This document shows, in pieces, positions 24,390 through 37,070 of a DNA stretch of 64,000 nt. Origin of the DNA: Micromussa lordhowensis (Eukaryota; Cnidaria; Anthozoa; Scleractinia; Lobophylliidae); contig OZ026606.1 of NCBI GenBank assembly GCA_964020085.1, forward strand, positions 15,278,849 through 15,342,848, written 5' to 3'. A program made the position numbers and the translations under genes. The first letter of the stretch is position 1. Each line of letters begins with the position of its first letter. The notes under the pieces were generated by a model. It did no database searches. It had not been told where the DNA came from and saw only the letters and a list, made by a program, of their open reading frames with translations.

Positions 24390-26290
24390 GCATACCGCGG
24401 CTCCATAAGTGTCCGTAGAGCAGAGTTATGACAAATTTGGCAAAGACACCTTAATCGGCCTATTTCTGAGATTTTGCCAAGGGGGGACCAAGGCAAAATG
24501 GCCAAAAAAGTAGGCCGACTATGGGGGCTTCAAAAACACCCTGGCGCAAATCGCATCATCTCCTAATTAGAATGCGATTGAAGTGCAAACATAGGAGAAC
24601 ATTTTGCTGCATACCGCGGCTCTATAAGTGTCCGTAGAGCAGAGTTATGACAAATTTGGCAAAGACACCTTAATCGGCCATTTTCTGAGATTTTGCCAAG
24701 GGGGGACCAAGGCAAAATGGCCAAAAAAGTAGGCCGACTATGGGGGCTTCAAAAACACCCTGGCGCAAATCGCATCATCTCCTAATTAGAATGCACTTGA
24801 AGTGCAAACATAGGAAAACATTTTGCTGCAAACCGCGGCTCCATAAGTGTCCGTAGAGCAGAGTTATGACCAATTTGGCAAAGACACCTAAATCGGCCAT
24901 TTTCTGAGATTTTGCCAAGGGGGGACCAAGGCAAAATGGCCAAAAAAGTAGGCCGACTATGGGGGCTTCAAAAACACCCTGGCGCAAATCGCATCATCTC
25001 CTAATTAGAATGCACTTGAAGTGCAAACATAGGAGAACATTTTGCTGCAAACCGCGGCTCCATAAGTGTCCGTAGAGCAGAGTTATGACAAATTTGGCAA
25101 AGACACCTAAATCGGCCATTTTCTGAGATTTTGCCAAGGGGGGACCAAGGCAAAATGGCCAAAAAAGTAGGCCGACTATGGGGGCTTCAAAAACACCCTG
25201 GCGCACATCGCATCATCTCCTAACTAGAATGCACTTGAAGTGCAAACATAGGAGAACATTTTGCTGCAAACCGCGGCTCCATAAGTGTCCGTAGAGCAGA
25301 GTTATGACAAATTTGGCAAAGACACCTTAATCGGCCTATTTCTGAGATTTTGCCAAGGGGGGACCAAGGCAAAATGGCCAAAAAAGTAGGCCGACTATGG
25401 GGGCTTCAAAAACACCCTGCCGCAAATCGCATCATCTCCTAATTAGAATGCGATTGAAGTGCAAACATAGGAGAACATTTTGCTGCATACCGCGGCTCTA
25501 TAAGTGTCCGTAGAGCAGAGTTATGACAAATTTGGCAAAGACACCTTAATCGGCCATTTTCTGAGATTTTGCCAAGGGGGGACCAAGGCAAAATGGCCAA
25601 AAAAGTAGGCCGACTATGGGGGCTTCAAAAACACCCTGGCGCAAATCGCATCATCTCCTAATTAGAATGCACTTGAAGTGCAAACATAGGAGAACATTTT
25701 GCTGCAAACCGCGGCTCCATAAGTGTCCGTAGAGCAGAGTTATGACCAATTTGGCAAAGACACCTAAATCGGCCATTTTCTGAGATTTTGCCAAGGGGGG
25801 ACCAAGGCAAAATGGCCAAAAAAGTAGGCCGACTATGGGGGCTTCAAAAACACCCTGGCGCAAATCGCATCATCTCCTAATTAGAATGCACTTGAAGTGC
25901 AAACATAGGAGAACATTTTGCTGCAAACCGCGGCTCCATAAGTGTCCGTAGAGCAGAGTTATGACAAATTTGGCAAAGACACCTAAATCGGCCATTTTCT
26001 GAGATTTTGCCAAGGGGGGACCAAGGCAAAATGGCCAAAAAAGTAGGCCGACTATGGGGGCTTCAAAAACACCCTGGCGCACATCGCATCATCTCCTAAC
26101 TAGAATGCACTTGAAGTGCAAACATAGGAGAACATTTTGCTGCAAACCGCGGCTCCATAAGTGTCCGTAGAGCAGAGTTATGACCAATTTGGCAAAGACA
26201 CCTAAATCGGCCATTTTCTGAGATTTTGCCAAGGGGGGACCAAGGCAAAATGGCCAAAAAAGTAGGCCGACTATGGGGGCTTCAAAAACA
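24390..26290. repeat. Four-monomer (876 bp) tandem duplication with mapped junction
   Basis: Markers repeat 876 bp apart: cctatttctg at 24459/25335, aatgcgattg at 24571/25447, gcacatcgc with ctaactag at 25203/26079. The junction monomer begins as an A-type copy with gcacatcgc and ctaactag, then becomes C-like (A123, T142, cctattt). The switch lies between positions 83 and 123 of that monomer (about 25269-25309), consistent with one unequal crossover. Confidence 0.87.
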
Positions 26291-27159
26291 CCCTGCCGCA
26301 AATCGCATCATCTCCTAATTAGAATGCACTTGAAGTGCAAACATAGGAGAACATTTTGCTGCATACCGCGGCTCTATAAGTGTCCGTAGAGCAGAGTTAT
26401 GACAAATTTGGCAAAGACACCTTAATCGGCCATTTTCTGAGATTTTGCCAAGGGGGGACCAAGGCAAAATGGCCAAAAAAGTAGGCCGACTATGGGGGCT
26501 TCAAAAACACCCTGCCGCAAATCGCATCATCTCCTAATTAGAATGCACTTGAAGTGCAAACATAGGAGAACATTTTGCTGCAAACCGCGGCTCCATAAAT
26601 GTCCGTAGAGCAGAGTTATGACCAATTTGGCAAAGACACCTAAATCGGCCATTTTCTGAGATTTTGCCAAGGGGGGACCAAGGCAAAATGGCCAAAAAAG
26701 TAGGCCGACTATGGGGGCTTCAAAAACACCCTGGCGCAAATCGCATCATCTCCTAATTAGAATGCACTTGAAGTGCAAACATAGGAGAACATTTTGCTGC
26801 ATACCGCGGCTCTATAAGTGTCCGTAGAGCAGAGTTATGACAAATTTGGCAAAGACACCTTAATCGGCCTATTTCTGAGATTTTGCCAAGGGGGGACCAA
26901 GGCAAAATGGCCAAAAAAGTAGGCCGACTATGGGGGCTTCAAAAACACCCTGCCGCAAATCGCATCATCTCCTAATTAGAATGCACTTGAAGTGCAAACA
27001 TAGGAGAACATTTTGCTGCAAACCGCGGCTCCATAAGTGTCCTTAGAGCAGAGTTATGACCAATTTGGCAAAGACACCTAAATCGGCCATTTTCTGAGAT
27101 TTTGCCAAGGGGGGACCAAGGCAAAATGGCCAAAAAAGTAGGCCGACTATGGGGGCTTC

Positions 27160-30100
27160 AAAAACACCCTGGCGCAAATCGCATCATCTCCTAATTAGAA
27201 TGCACTTAAAGTGCAAACATAGGAGAACATTTTGCTGCAAACCGCGGCTCAATAAGTGTCCGTAGAGCAGAGTTATGACAAATTTGGCAAAGACACCTAA
27301 ATCGGCCATTTTCTGAGATTTTGCCAAGGGGGGACCAAGGCAAAGTGGCCAAAAAAGTAGGCCGACTATGGGGGCTTCAAAAACACCCTGGCGCAAATCG
27401 CATCATCTCCTAATTAGAATGCACTTAAAGTGCAAACATAGGAAAACATTTTGCTGCAAACCGCGGCTCCATAAGTGTCCGTAGAGCAGAGTTATGACCA
27501 ATTTGGCAAAGACACCTAAATCGGCCATTTTCTGAGATTTTGCCAAGGGGGGACCAAGGCAAAATGGCCAAAAAAGTAGGCCGACTATGGGGGCTTCAAA
27601 AACACCCTGGCGCAAATCGCATCATCTCCTAATTAGAATGCACTTGAAGTGCAAACATAGGAGAACATTTTGCTGCATACCGCGGCTCTATAAGTGTCCG
27701 TAGAGCAGAGTTATGACAAATTTGGCAAAGACACCTTAATCGGCCATTTTCTGAGATTTTGCCAAGGGGGGACCAAGGCAAAATGGCCAAAAAAGTAGGC
27801 CGACTATGGGGGCTTTAAAAACACCCTGCCGCAAATCGCATCATCTCCTAATTAGAATGCACTTGAAGTGCAAACATAGGAGAACATTTTGCTGCAAACC
27901 GCGGCTCCATAAGTGTCCGTAGAGCAGAGTTATGACAAATTTGGCAAAGACACCTAAATCGGCCATTTTCTGAGATTTTGCCAAGGGGGGACCAAGGCAA
28001 AATGGCCAAAAAAGTAGGCCGACTATGGGGGCTTCAAAAACACCCTGGCGCAAATCGCATCATCTCCTAATTAGAATGCACTTGAAGTGCAAACATAGGA
28101 GAACATTTTGCTGCATACCGCGGCTCTATAAGTGTCCGTAGAGCAGAGTTATGACCAATTTGGCAAAGACACCTTAATCGGCCATTTTCTGAGATTTTGC
28201 CAAGGGGGGACCAAGGCAAAATGGCCAAAAAAGTAGGCCGACTATGGGGGCTTCAAAAACACCCTGCCGCAAATCGCATCATCTCCTAATTAGAATGCAC
28301 TTAAAGTGCAAACATAGGAGAACATTTTGCTGCAAACCGCGGCTCCATAAGTGTCCGTAGAGCAGAGTTATGACCAATTTGGCAAAGACACCTAAATCGG
28401 CCATTTTCTGAGATTTTGCCAAGGGGGGACCAAGGCAAAATGGCCAAAAAAGTAGGCCGACTATGGGGGCTTCAAAAACACCCTGCCGCAAATCGCATCA
28501 TCTCCTAATTAGAATGCTCTTAAAGTGCAAACATAGGAGAACATTTTGCTGCAAACCGCGGCTCCATAAGTGTCCGTAGAGCAGAGTTATGACCAATTTG
28601 GCAAAGACACCTAAATCGGCCATTTTCTGAGATTTTGCCAAGGGGGGACCAAGGCAAAATGGCCAAAAAAGTAGGCCGACTATGGGGGCTTCAAAAACAC
28701 CCTGGCGCAAATCGCATCATCTCCTAATTAGAATGCACTTGAAGTGCAAACATAGGAGAACATTTTGCTGCATACCGCGGCTCTATAAGTGTCCGTAGAG
28801 CAGAGTTATGACAAATTTGGCAAAGACACCTAAATCGGCCATTTTCTGAGATTTTGCCAACGGGGGACCAAGGCAAAATGGCCAAAAAAGTAGGCCGACT
28901 ATGGGGGCTTCAAAAACACCCTGGCGCAAATCGCATCATCTCCTAATTAGAATGCACTTGAAGTGCAAACATAGGAGAACATTTTGCTGCAAACCGCGGC
29001 TCCATAAGTGTCCGTAGAGCAGAGTTATGACCAATTTGGCAAAGACACCTAAATCGGCCATTTTCTGAGATTTTGCCAAGGGGGGACCAAGGCAAAATGG
29101 CCAAAAAAGTAGGCCGACTATGGGGGCTTCAAAAACACCCTGGCGCAAATCGCATCATCTCCTAATTAGAATGCACTTAAAGTGCAAACATAGGAGAACA
29201 TTTTGCTGCAAACCGCGGCTCAATAAGTGTCCGTAGAGCAGAGTTATGACAAATTTGGCAAAGACACCTAAATCGGCCATTTTCTGAGATTTTGCCAAGG
29301 GGGGACCAAGGCAAAGTGGCCAAAAAAGTAGGCCGACTATGGGGGCTTCAAAAACACCCTGGCGCAAATCGCATCATCTCCTAATTAGAATGCACTTAAA
29401 GTGCAAACATAGGAAAACATTTTGCTGCAAACCGCGGCTCCATAAGTGTCCGTAGAGCAGAGTTATGACCAATTTGGCAAAGACACCTAAATCGGCCATT
29501 TTCTGAGATTTTGCCAAGGGGGGACCAAGGCAAAATGGCCAAAAAAGTAGGCCGACTATGGGGGCTTCAAAAACACCCTGGCGCAAATCGCATCATCTCC
29601 TAATTAGAATGCACTTGAAGTGCAAACATAGGAGAACATTTTGCTGCATACCGCGGCTCTATAAGTGTCCGTAGAGCAGAGTTATGACCAATTTGGCAAA
29701 GACACCTTAATCGGCCATTTTCTGAGATTTTGCCAAGGGGGGACCAAGGCAAAATGGCCAAAAAAGTAGGCCGACTATGGGGGCTTTAAAAACACCCTGC
29801 CGCAAATCGCATCATCTCCTAATTAGAATGCACTTGAAGTGCAAACATAGGAGAACATTTTGCTGCAAACCGCGGCTCCATAAGTGTCCGTAGAGCAGAG
29901 TTATGACAAATTTGGCAAAGACACCTAAATCGGCCATTTTCTGAGATTTTGCCAAGGGGGGACCAAGGCAAAATGGCCAAAAAAGTAGGCCGACTATGGG
30001 GGCTTCAAAAACACCCTGGCGCAAATCGCATCATCTCCTAATTAGAATGCACTTGAAGTGCAAACATAGGAGAACATTTTGCTGCATACCGCGGCTCTAT

Positions 30101-31105
30101 AAGTGTCCGTAGAGCAGAGTTATGACCAATTTGGCAAAGACACCTTAATCGGCCATTTTCTGAGATTTTGCCAAGGGGGGACCAAGGCAAAATGGCCAAA
30201 AAAGTAGGCCGACTATGGGGGCTTCAAAAACACCCTGCCGCAAATCGCATCATCTCCTAATTAGAATGCACTTAAAGTGCAAACATAGGAGAACATTTTG
30301 CTGCAAACCGCGGCTCCATAAGTGTCCGTAGAGCAGAGTTATGACCAATTTGGCAAAGACACCTAAATCGGCCATTTTCTGAGATTTTGCCAAGGGGGGA
30401 CCAAGGCAAAATGGCCAAAAAAGTAGGCCGACTATGGGGGCTTCAAAAACACCCTGCCGCAAATCGCATCATCTCCTAATTAGAATGCTCTTAAAGTGCA
30501 AACATAGGAGAACATTTTGCTGCAAACCGCGGCTCCATAAGTGTCCGTAGAGCAGAGTTATGACCAATTTGGCAAAGACACCTAAATCGGCCATTTTCTG
30601 AGATTTTGCCAAGGGGGGACCAAGGCAAAATGGCCAAAAAAGTAGGCCGACTATGGGGGCTTCAAAAACACCCTGGCGCAAATCGCATCATCTCCTAATT
30701 AGAATGCACTTGAAGTGCAAACATAGGAGAACATTTTGCTGCATACCGCGGCTCTATAAGTGTCCGTAGAGCAGAGTTATGACAAATTTGGCAAAGACAC
30801 CTAAATCGGCCATTTTCTGAGATTTTGCCAACGGGGGACCAAGGCAAAATGGCCAAAAAAGTAGGCCGACTATGGGGGCTTCAAAAACACCCTGGCGCAA
30901 ATCGCATCATCTCCTAATTAGAATGCACTTGAAGTGCAAACATAGGAGAACATTTTGCTGCAAACCGCGGCTCCATAAGTGTCCGTAGAGCAGAGTTATG
31001 ACCAATTTGGCAAAGACACCTAAATCGGCCATTTTCTGAGATTTTGCCAAGGGGGGACCAAGGCAAAATGGCCAAAAAAGTAGGCCGACTATGGGGGCTT
31101 CAAAA
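27160..31105. repeat. Nine-monomer (1971 bp) tandem duplication
   Basis: Two nearly identical nine-monomer blocks. Shared markers 1971 bp apart include ggctcaataag with caaagtggcc in the first monomer, taggaaaaca in the second, ggctttaaaa (27811/29782), gctcttaaag, and tgccaacggg (28861/30832). I noticed one difference in the third monomer, acaaattt in copy 1 and accaattt in copy 2. Block edges are near 27160, 29130 and 31105 and are approximate. Confidence 0.9.
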
Positions 31106-34100
31106 ACACCCTGCCGCAAATCACATCATCTCCTAATTAGAATGCACTTGAAGTGCAAACATAGGAGAACATTTTGCTGCAAACCGCGGCTCCATAAGTG
31201 TCCGTAGAGCAGAGTTATGACAAATTTGGCAAAGACACCTAAATCGGCCATTTTCTGAGATTTTGCCAAGGGGGGACCAAGGCAAAATGGCCAAAAAAGT
31301 AGGCCGACTATGGGGGCTTCAAAAACACCCTGGCGCAAATCGCATCATCTCCTAATTAGGATGCACTTGAAGTGCAAACATAGGAGAACATTTTGCTGCA
31401 AACCGCGGCTCCATAAGTGTCCGTAGAGCAGAGTTATGACCAATTTGGCAAAGACACCTAAATCGGCCATTTTCTGAGATTTTGCCAAGTGGGGACCAAG
31501 GCAAAATGGCCAAAAAAGTAGGCCGACTATGGGGGCTTCAAAAACACCCTGGCGCAAATCGCATCATCTCCTAATTAGAATGCACTTGAAGTGCAAACAT
31601 AGGAGAACATTTTGCTGCATACCGCGGCTCTATAAGTGTCCGTAGAGCAGAGTTATGACAAATTTGGCAAAGACACCTTAATCGGCCATTTTCTGAGATT
31701 TTGCCAAGGGGGGACCAAGGCAAAATGGCCAAAAAAGTAGGCCGACTATGGGGGCTTCAAAAACACCCTGCCGCAAATCGCATCATCTCCTAATTAGAAT
31801 GCACTTAAACGGCAAACATAGGAGAACATTTTGCTGCAAACCGCGGCTCCATAAGTGTCCGTAGAGCAGAGTTATGACAAATTTGGCAAAGACACCTAAA
31901 TCGGCCATTTTCTGAGATTTTGCCAAGGGGGGACCAAGGCAAAATGGCCAAAAAAGTAGGCCGACTATGGGGGCTTCAAAAACACCCTGCCGCAAATCGC
32001 ATCATCTCCTAATTAGAATGCACTTAAAGTGCAAACATAGGAGAACATTTTGCTGCAAACCGCGGCTCCATAAGTGTCCGTAGAGCAGAGTTATGACAAA
32101 TTTGGCAAAGACACCTAAATCGGCCATTTTCTGAGATTTTGCCAAGGGGGGACCAAGGCAAAATGGCCAAAAAAGTAGGCCGACTATGGGGGCTTCAAAA
32201 ACACCCTGGCGCAAATCGCATCATCTCCTAATTAGAATGCACTTGAAGTGCAAACATAGGAGAACATTTTGCTGCAAACCGCGGCTCCATAAGTGTTTGT
32301 AGAGCAGAGTTATGACCAATTTGGCAAAGACACCTAAATCGGCCATTTTCTGAGATTTTGCCAAGGGGGGACCAAGGCAAAATGGCCAAAAAAGTAGGCC
32401 GACTATGGGGGCTTCAAAAACACCCTGGCGCAAATCGCATCATCTCCTAATTAGAATGCACTTGAAGTGCAAACATAGGAGAACATTTTGCTGCAAACCG
32501 CGGCTCCATAAGTGTCCGTAGAGCAGAGTTATGACCAATTTGGCAAAGACACCTAAATCGGCCATTTTCTGAGATTTTGCCAAGGGGGGACCAAGGCAAA
32601 ATGGCCAAAAAAGTAGGCCGACTATGGGGGCTTCAAAAACACCCTGGCGCAAATCGCATCATCTCCTAATTAGAATGCACTTGAAGTGCAAACATAGGAG
32701 AACATTTTGCTGTAAACCGCGGCTCCATAAGTGTCCGTAGAGCAGAGTTATGACAAATTTGGCAAAGACACCTAAATCGGCCATTTTCTGAGATTTTGCC
32801 AAGGGGGGACCAAGGCAAAATGGCCAAAAAAGTAGGCCGACTATGGGGGCTTCAAAAACACCCTGGCGCAAATCGCATCATCTCCTAATTAGAATGCACT
32901 TGAAGTGCAAACATAGGAGAACATTTTGCTGCAAACCGCGGCTCCATAAGTGTCCGTAGAGCAGAGTTATGACCAATTTGGCAAAGACACCTAAATCGGC
33001 CATTTTCTGAGATTTTGCCAAGGGGGGACCAAGGCAAAATGGCCAAAAAAGTAGGCCGACTATGGGGGCTTCAAAAACACCCTGGCGCAAATCGCATCAT
33101 CTCCTAGTTAGAATGCACTTGAAGTGCAAACATAGGAGAACATTTTGCTGCAAACCGCGGCTCCATAAGTGTCCGTAGAGCAGAGTTATGACCAATTTGG
33201 CAAAGACACCTAAATCGGCCATTTTCTGAGATTTTGCCAAGGGGGGACCAAGGCAAAATGGCCAAAAAAGTAGGCCGACTATGGGGGCTTCAAAAACACC
33301 CTGGCGCAAATCGCATCATCTCCTAATTAGAATGCACTTGAAGTGCAAACATAGGAGAACATTTTGCTGCAAACCGCGGCTCCATAAGTGTCCGTAGAGC
33401 AGAGTTATGACAAATTTGGCAAAGACACCTAAATCGGCCATTTTCTGAGATTTTGCCAAGGGGGGACCAAGGCAAAATGGCCAAAAAAGTAGGCCGACTA
33501 TGGGGGCTTCAAAAACACCCTGGCGCAAATCGCATCATCTCCTAATTAGAATGCACTTGAAGTGCAAACATAGGAGAACATTTTGCTGCAAACCGCGGCT
33601 CCATAAGTGTCCGTAGAGCAGAGTTATGACCAATTTGGCAAAGACACCTAAATCGGCCATTTTCTGAGATTTTGCCAAGGGGGGACCAAGGCAAAATGGC
33701 CAAAAAAGTAGGCCGACTATGGGGGCTTCAAAAACACCCTGCCGCAAATCGCATCATCTCCTAATTAGAATGCACTTGAAGTGCAAACATAGGAGAACAT
33801 TTTGCTGCAAACCGCGGCTCCATAAGTGTCCGTAGATCAGAGTTATGACAAATTTGGCAAAGACACCTAAATCGGCCATTTTCTGAGATTTTGCCAAGGG
33901 GGGACCAAGGCAAAATGGCCAAAAAAGTAGGCCGACTATGGGGGCTTCAAAAACACCCTGGCGCAAATCGCATCATCTCCTAATTAGAATGCACTTAAAG
34001 TGCAAACATAGGAGAACATTTTGCTGCAAACCGCGGCTCCATAAGTGTCCGTAGAGCAGAGTTATGACAAATTTGGCAAAGACACCTAAATCGGCCATTT

Positions 34101-37070
34101 TCTGAGATTTTGCCAAGGGGGGACCAAGGCAAAATGGCCAAAAAAGTAGGCCGACTATGGGGGCTTCAAAAACACTCTGGCGCAAATCGCATCATCTCCT
34201 AATTAGAATGCACTTAAAGTGCAAACATAGGAGAACATTTTGCTGCAAACCGCGGCTCCATAAGTGTCCGTAGAGCAGAGTTATGACAAATTTGGCAAAG
34301 ACACCTAAATCGGCCATTTTCTGAGATTTTGCCAAGGGGGGACCAAGGCAAAATGGCCAAAAAAGTAGGCCGACTATGGGGGCTTCAAAAACACCCTGGC
34401 GCAAATCGCATCATCTCCTAATTAGAATGCACTTGAAGTGCAAACATAGGAGAACATTTTGCTACAAACCGCGGCTCCATAAGTGTCCGTAGAGCAGAGT
34501 TATGACCAATTTGGCAAAGACACCTAAATCGGCCATTTTCTGAGATTTTGCCAAGGGGGGACCAAGGCAAAATGGCCAAAAAAGTAGGCCGACTATGGGG
34601 GCTTCAAAAACACCCTGCCGCAAATCGCATCATCTCCTAATTAGAATGCACTTGAAGTGCAAACATAGGAGAACATTTTGCTGCAAACCGCGGCTCCATA
34701 AGTGTCCGTAGATCAGAGTTATGACAAATTTGGCAAAGACACCTAAATCGGCCATTTTCTGAGATTTTGCCAAGGGGGGACCAAGGCAAAATGGCCAAAA
34801 AAGTAGGCCGACTATGGGGGCTTCAAAAACACCCTGGCGCAAATCGCATCATCTCCTAATTAGAATGCACTTAAAGTGCAAACATAGGAGAACATTTTGC
34901 TGCAAACCGCGGCTCCATAAGTGTCCGTAGAGCAGAGTTATGACAAATTTGGCAAAGACACCTAAATCGGCCATTTTCTGAGATTTTGCCAAGGGGGGAC
35001 CAAGGCAAAATGGCCAAAAAAGTAGGTCGACTATGGGGGCTTCAAAAACACCCTGGCGCAAATCGCATCATCTCCTAATTAGAATGCACTTGAAGTGCAA
35101 ACATAGGAGAACATTTTGCTGCAAACCGCGGCTCCATAAGTGTCCGTAGAGCAGAGTTATGACAAATTTGGCAAAGACAACTAAATCGGCCATTTTCTGA
35201 GATTTTGCCAAGGGGGGACCAAGGCAAAATGGCCAAAAAAGTAGGCCGACTATGGGGGCTTCAAAAACACCCTGGCGCAAATCGCATCATCTCCTAATTA
35301 GAATGCACTTGAAGTGCAAACATAGGAGAACATTTTGCTGCAAACCGCGGCTCCATAAGTGTCCGTAGAGCAGAGTTATGACCAATTTGGCAAAGACACC
35401 TAAATCGGCCATTTTCTGAGATTTTGCCAAGGGGGGACCAAGGCAAAATGGCCAAAAAAGTAGGCCGACTATGGGGGCTTCAAAAACACTCTGGCGCAAA
35501 TCGCATCATCTCCTAATTAGAATGCACTTAAAGTGCAAACATAGGAGAACATTTTGCTGCAAACCGCGGCTCCATAAGTGTCCGTAGAGCAGAGTTATGA
35601 CAAATTTGGCAAAGACACCTAAATCGGCCATTTTCTGAGATTTTGCCAAGGGGGGACCAAGGCAAAATGGCCAAAAAAGTAGGCCGACTATGGGGGCTTC
35701 AAAAACACCCTGGCGCAAATCGCATCATCTCCTAATTAGAATGCACTTGAAGTGCAAACATAGGAGAACATTTTGCTGCAAACCGCGGCTCCATAAGTGT
35801 CCGTAGAGCAGAGTTATGACAAATTTGGCAAAGACACCTAAATCGGCCATTTTCTGAGATTTTGCCAAGGGGGGACCAAGGCAAAATGGCCAAAAAAGTA
35901 GGCCGACTATGGGGGCTTCAAAAACACCCTGGCGCAAATCGCATCATCTCCTAATTAGAATGCACTTAAAGTGCAAACATAGGAGAACATTTTGCTGCAA
36001 ACCGCGGCTCCATAAGTGTCCGTAGAGCAGAGTTATGACAAATTTGGCAAAGACACCTAAATCGGCCATTTTCTGAGATTTTGCCAAGGGGGGACCAAGG
36101 CAAAATGGCCAAAAAAGTAGGCCGACTATGGGGGCTTCAAAAACACCCTGGCGCAAATCGCATCATCTCCTAATTAGAATGCACTTGAAGTGCAAACATA
36201 GGAGAACATTTTGCTGCAAACCGCGGCTCCATAAGTGTCCGTAGAGCAGAGTTATGACAAATTTGGCAAAGACACCTAAATCGGCCATTTTCTGAGATTT
36301 TGCCAAGGGGGGACCAAGGCAAAATGGCCAAAAAAGTAGGCCGACTATGGGGGCTTCAAAAACACCCTGGCGCAAATCGCATCATCTCCTAATTAGAATG
36401 CACTTGAAGTGCAAACATAGGAGAACATTTTGCTGCAAACCGCGGCTCCATAAGTGTCCGTAGAGCAGAGTTATGACAAATTTGGCAAAGACACCTAAAT
36501 CGGCCATTTTCTGAGATTTTGCCAACGGGGGACCAAGGCAAAATGGCCAAAAAAGTAGGCCGACTATGGGGGCTTCAAAAACACCCTGGCGCAAATCGCA
36601 TCATCTCCTAATTAGAATGCACTTGAAGTGCAAACATAGGAGAACATTTTGCTGCAAACCGCGGCTCCATAAGTGTCCGTAGAGCAGAGTTATGACAAAT
36701 TTGGCAAAGACACCTAAATCGGCCATTTTCTGAGATTTTGCCAAGGGGGGACCAAGGCAAAATGGCCAAAAAAGTAGGCCGACTATGGGGGCTTCAAAAA
36801 CACCCTGGCGCAAATCGCATCATCTCCTAATTAGAATGCACTTAAAGTGCAAACATAGGAGAACATTTTGCTGCAAACCGCGGCTCCATAAGTGTCCGTA
36901 GAGCAGAGTTATGACAAATTTGGCAAAGACACCTAAATCGGCCATTTTCTGAGATTTTGCCAAGGGGGGACCAAGGCAAAATGGCCAAAAAAGTAGGCCG
37001 ACTATGGGGGCTTCAAAAACACCCTGGCGCAAATCGCATCATCTCCTAATTAAAATGCACTTAAAGTGCA
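27200..37070. repeat. Zone carrying the A51 (cttaaagtgc) variant
   Basis: The central base of the 15-bp palindrome is A instead of G in scattered monomers from about 27205 to 37062 and, as far as I can see, nowhere else. It occurs in both A and B haplotypes, so it has crossed between variants. One copy near 31800 has cttaaacggc, which breaks the right arm. Confidence 0.82.

Larger units (their letters stand above)
1..31800. repeat. Left domain: mixed A/B/C satellite with segmental duplications
   Basis: About 145 monomers in which A, B, C and recombinant haplotypes alternate without a single fixed higher-order period. Position 15 is dimorphic (ctggcgc or ctgccgc). Several shared rare variants recur at exact multiples of 219 bp, showing local duplication of blocks of 4, 5, 7, 9, 11 and 13 monomers. 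Only one indel interrupts register, near 21704. Confidence 0.9.

Noticed and set aside
31500..35500. Assembly mis-join between two different arrays
   Set aside because: The A51 variant and B monomers occur on both sides and register is unbroken, so a real transition is favoured, though reads should confirm it.
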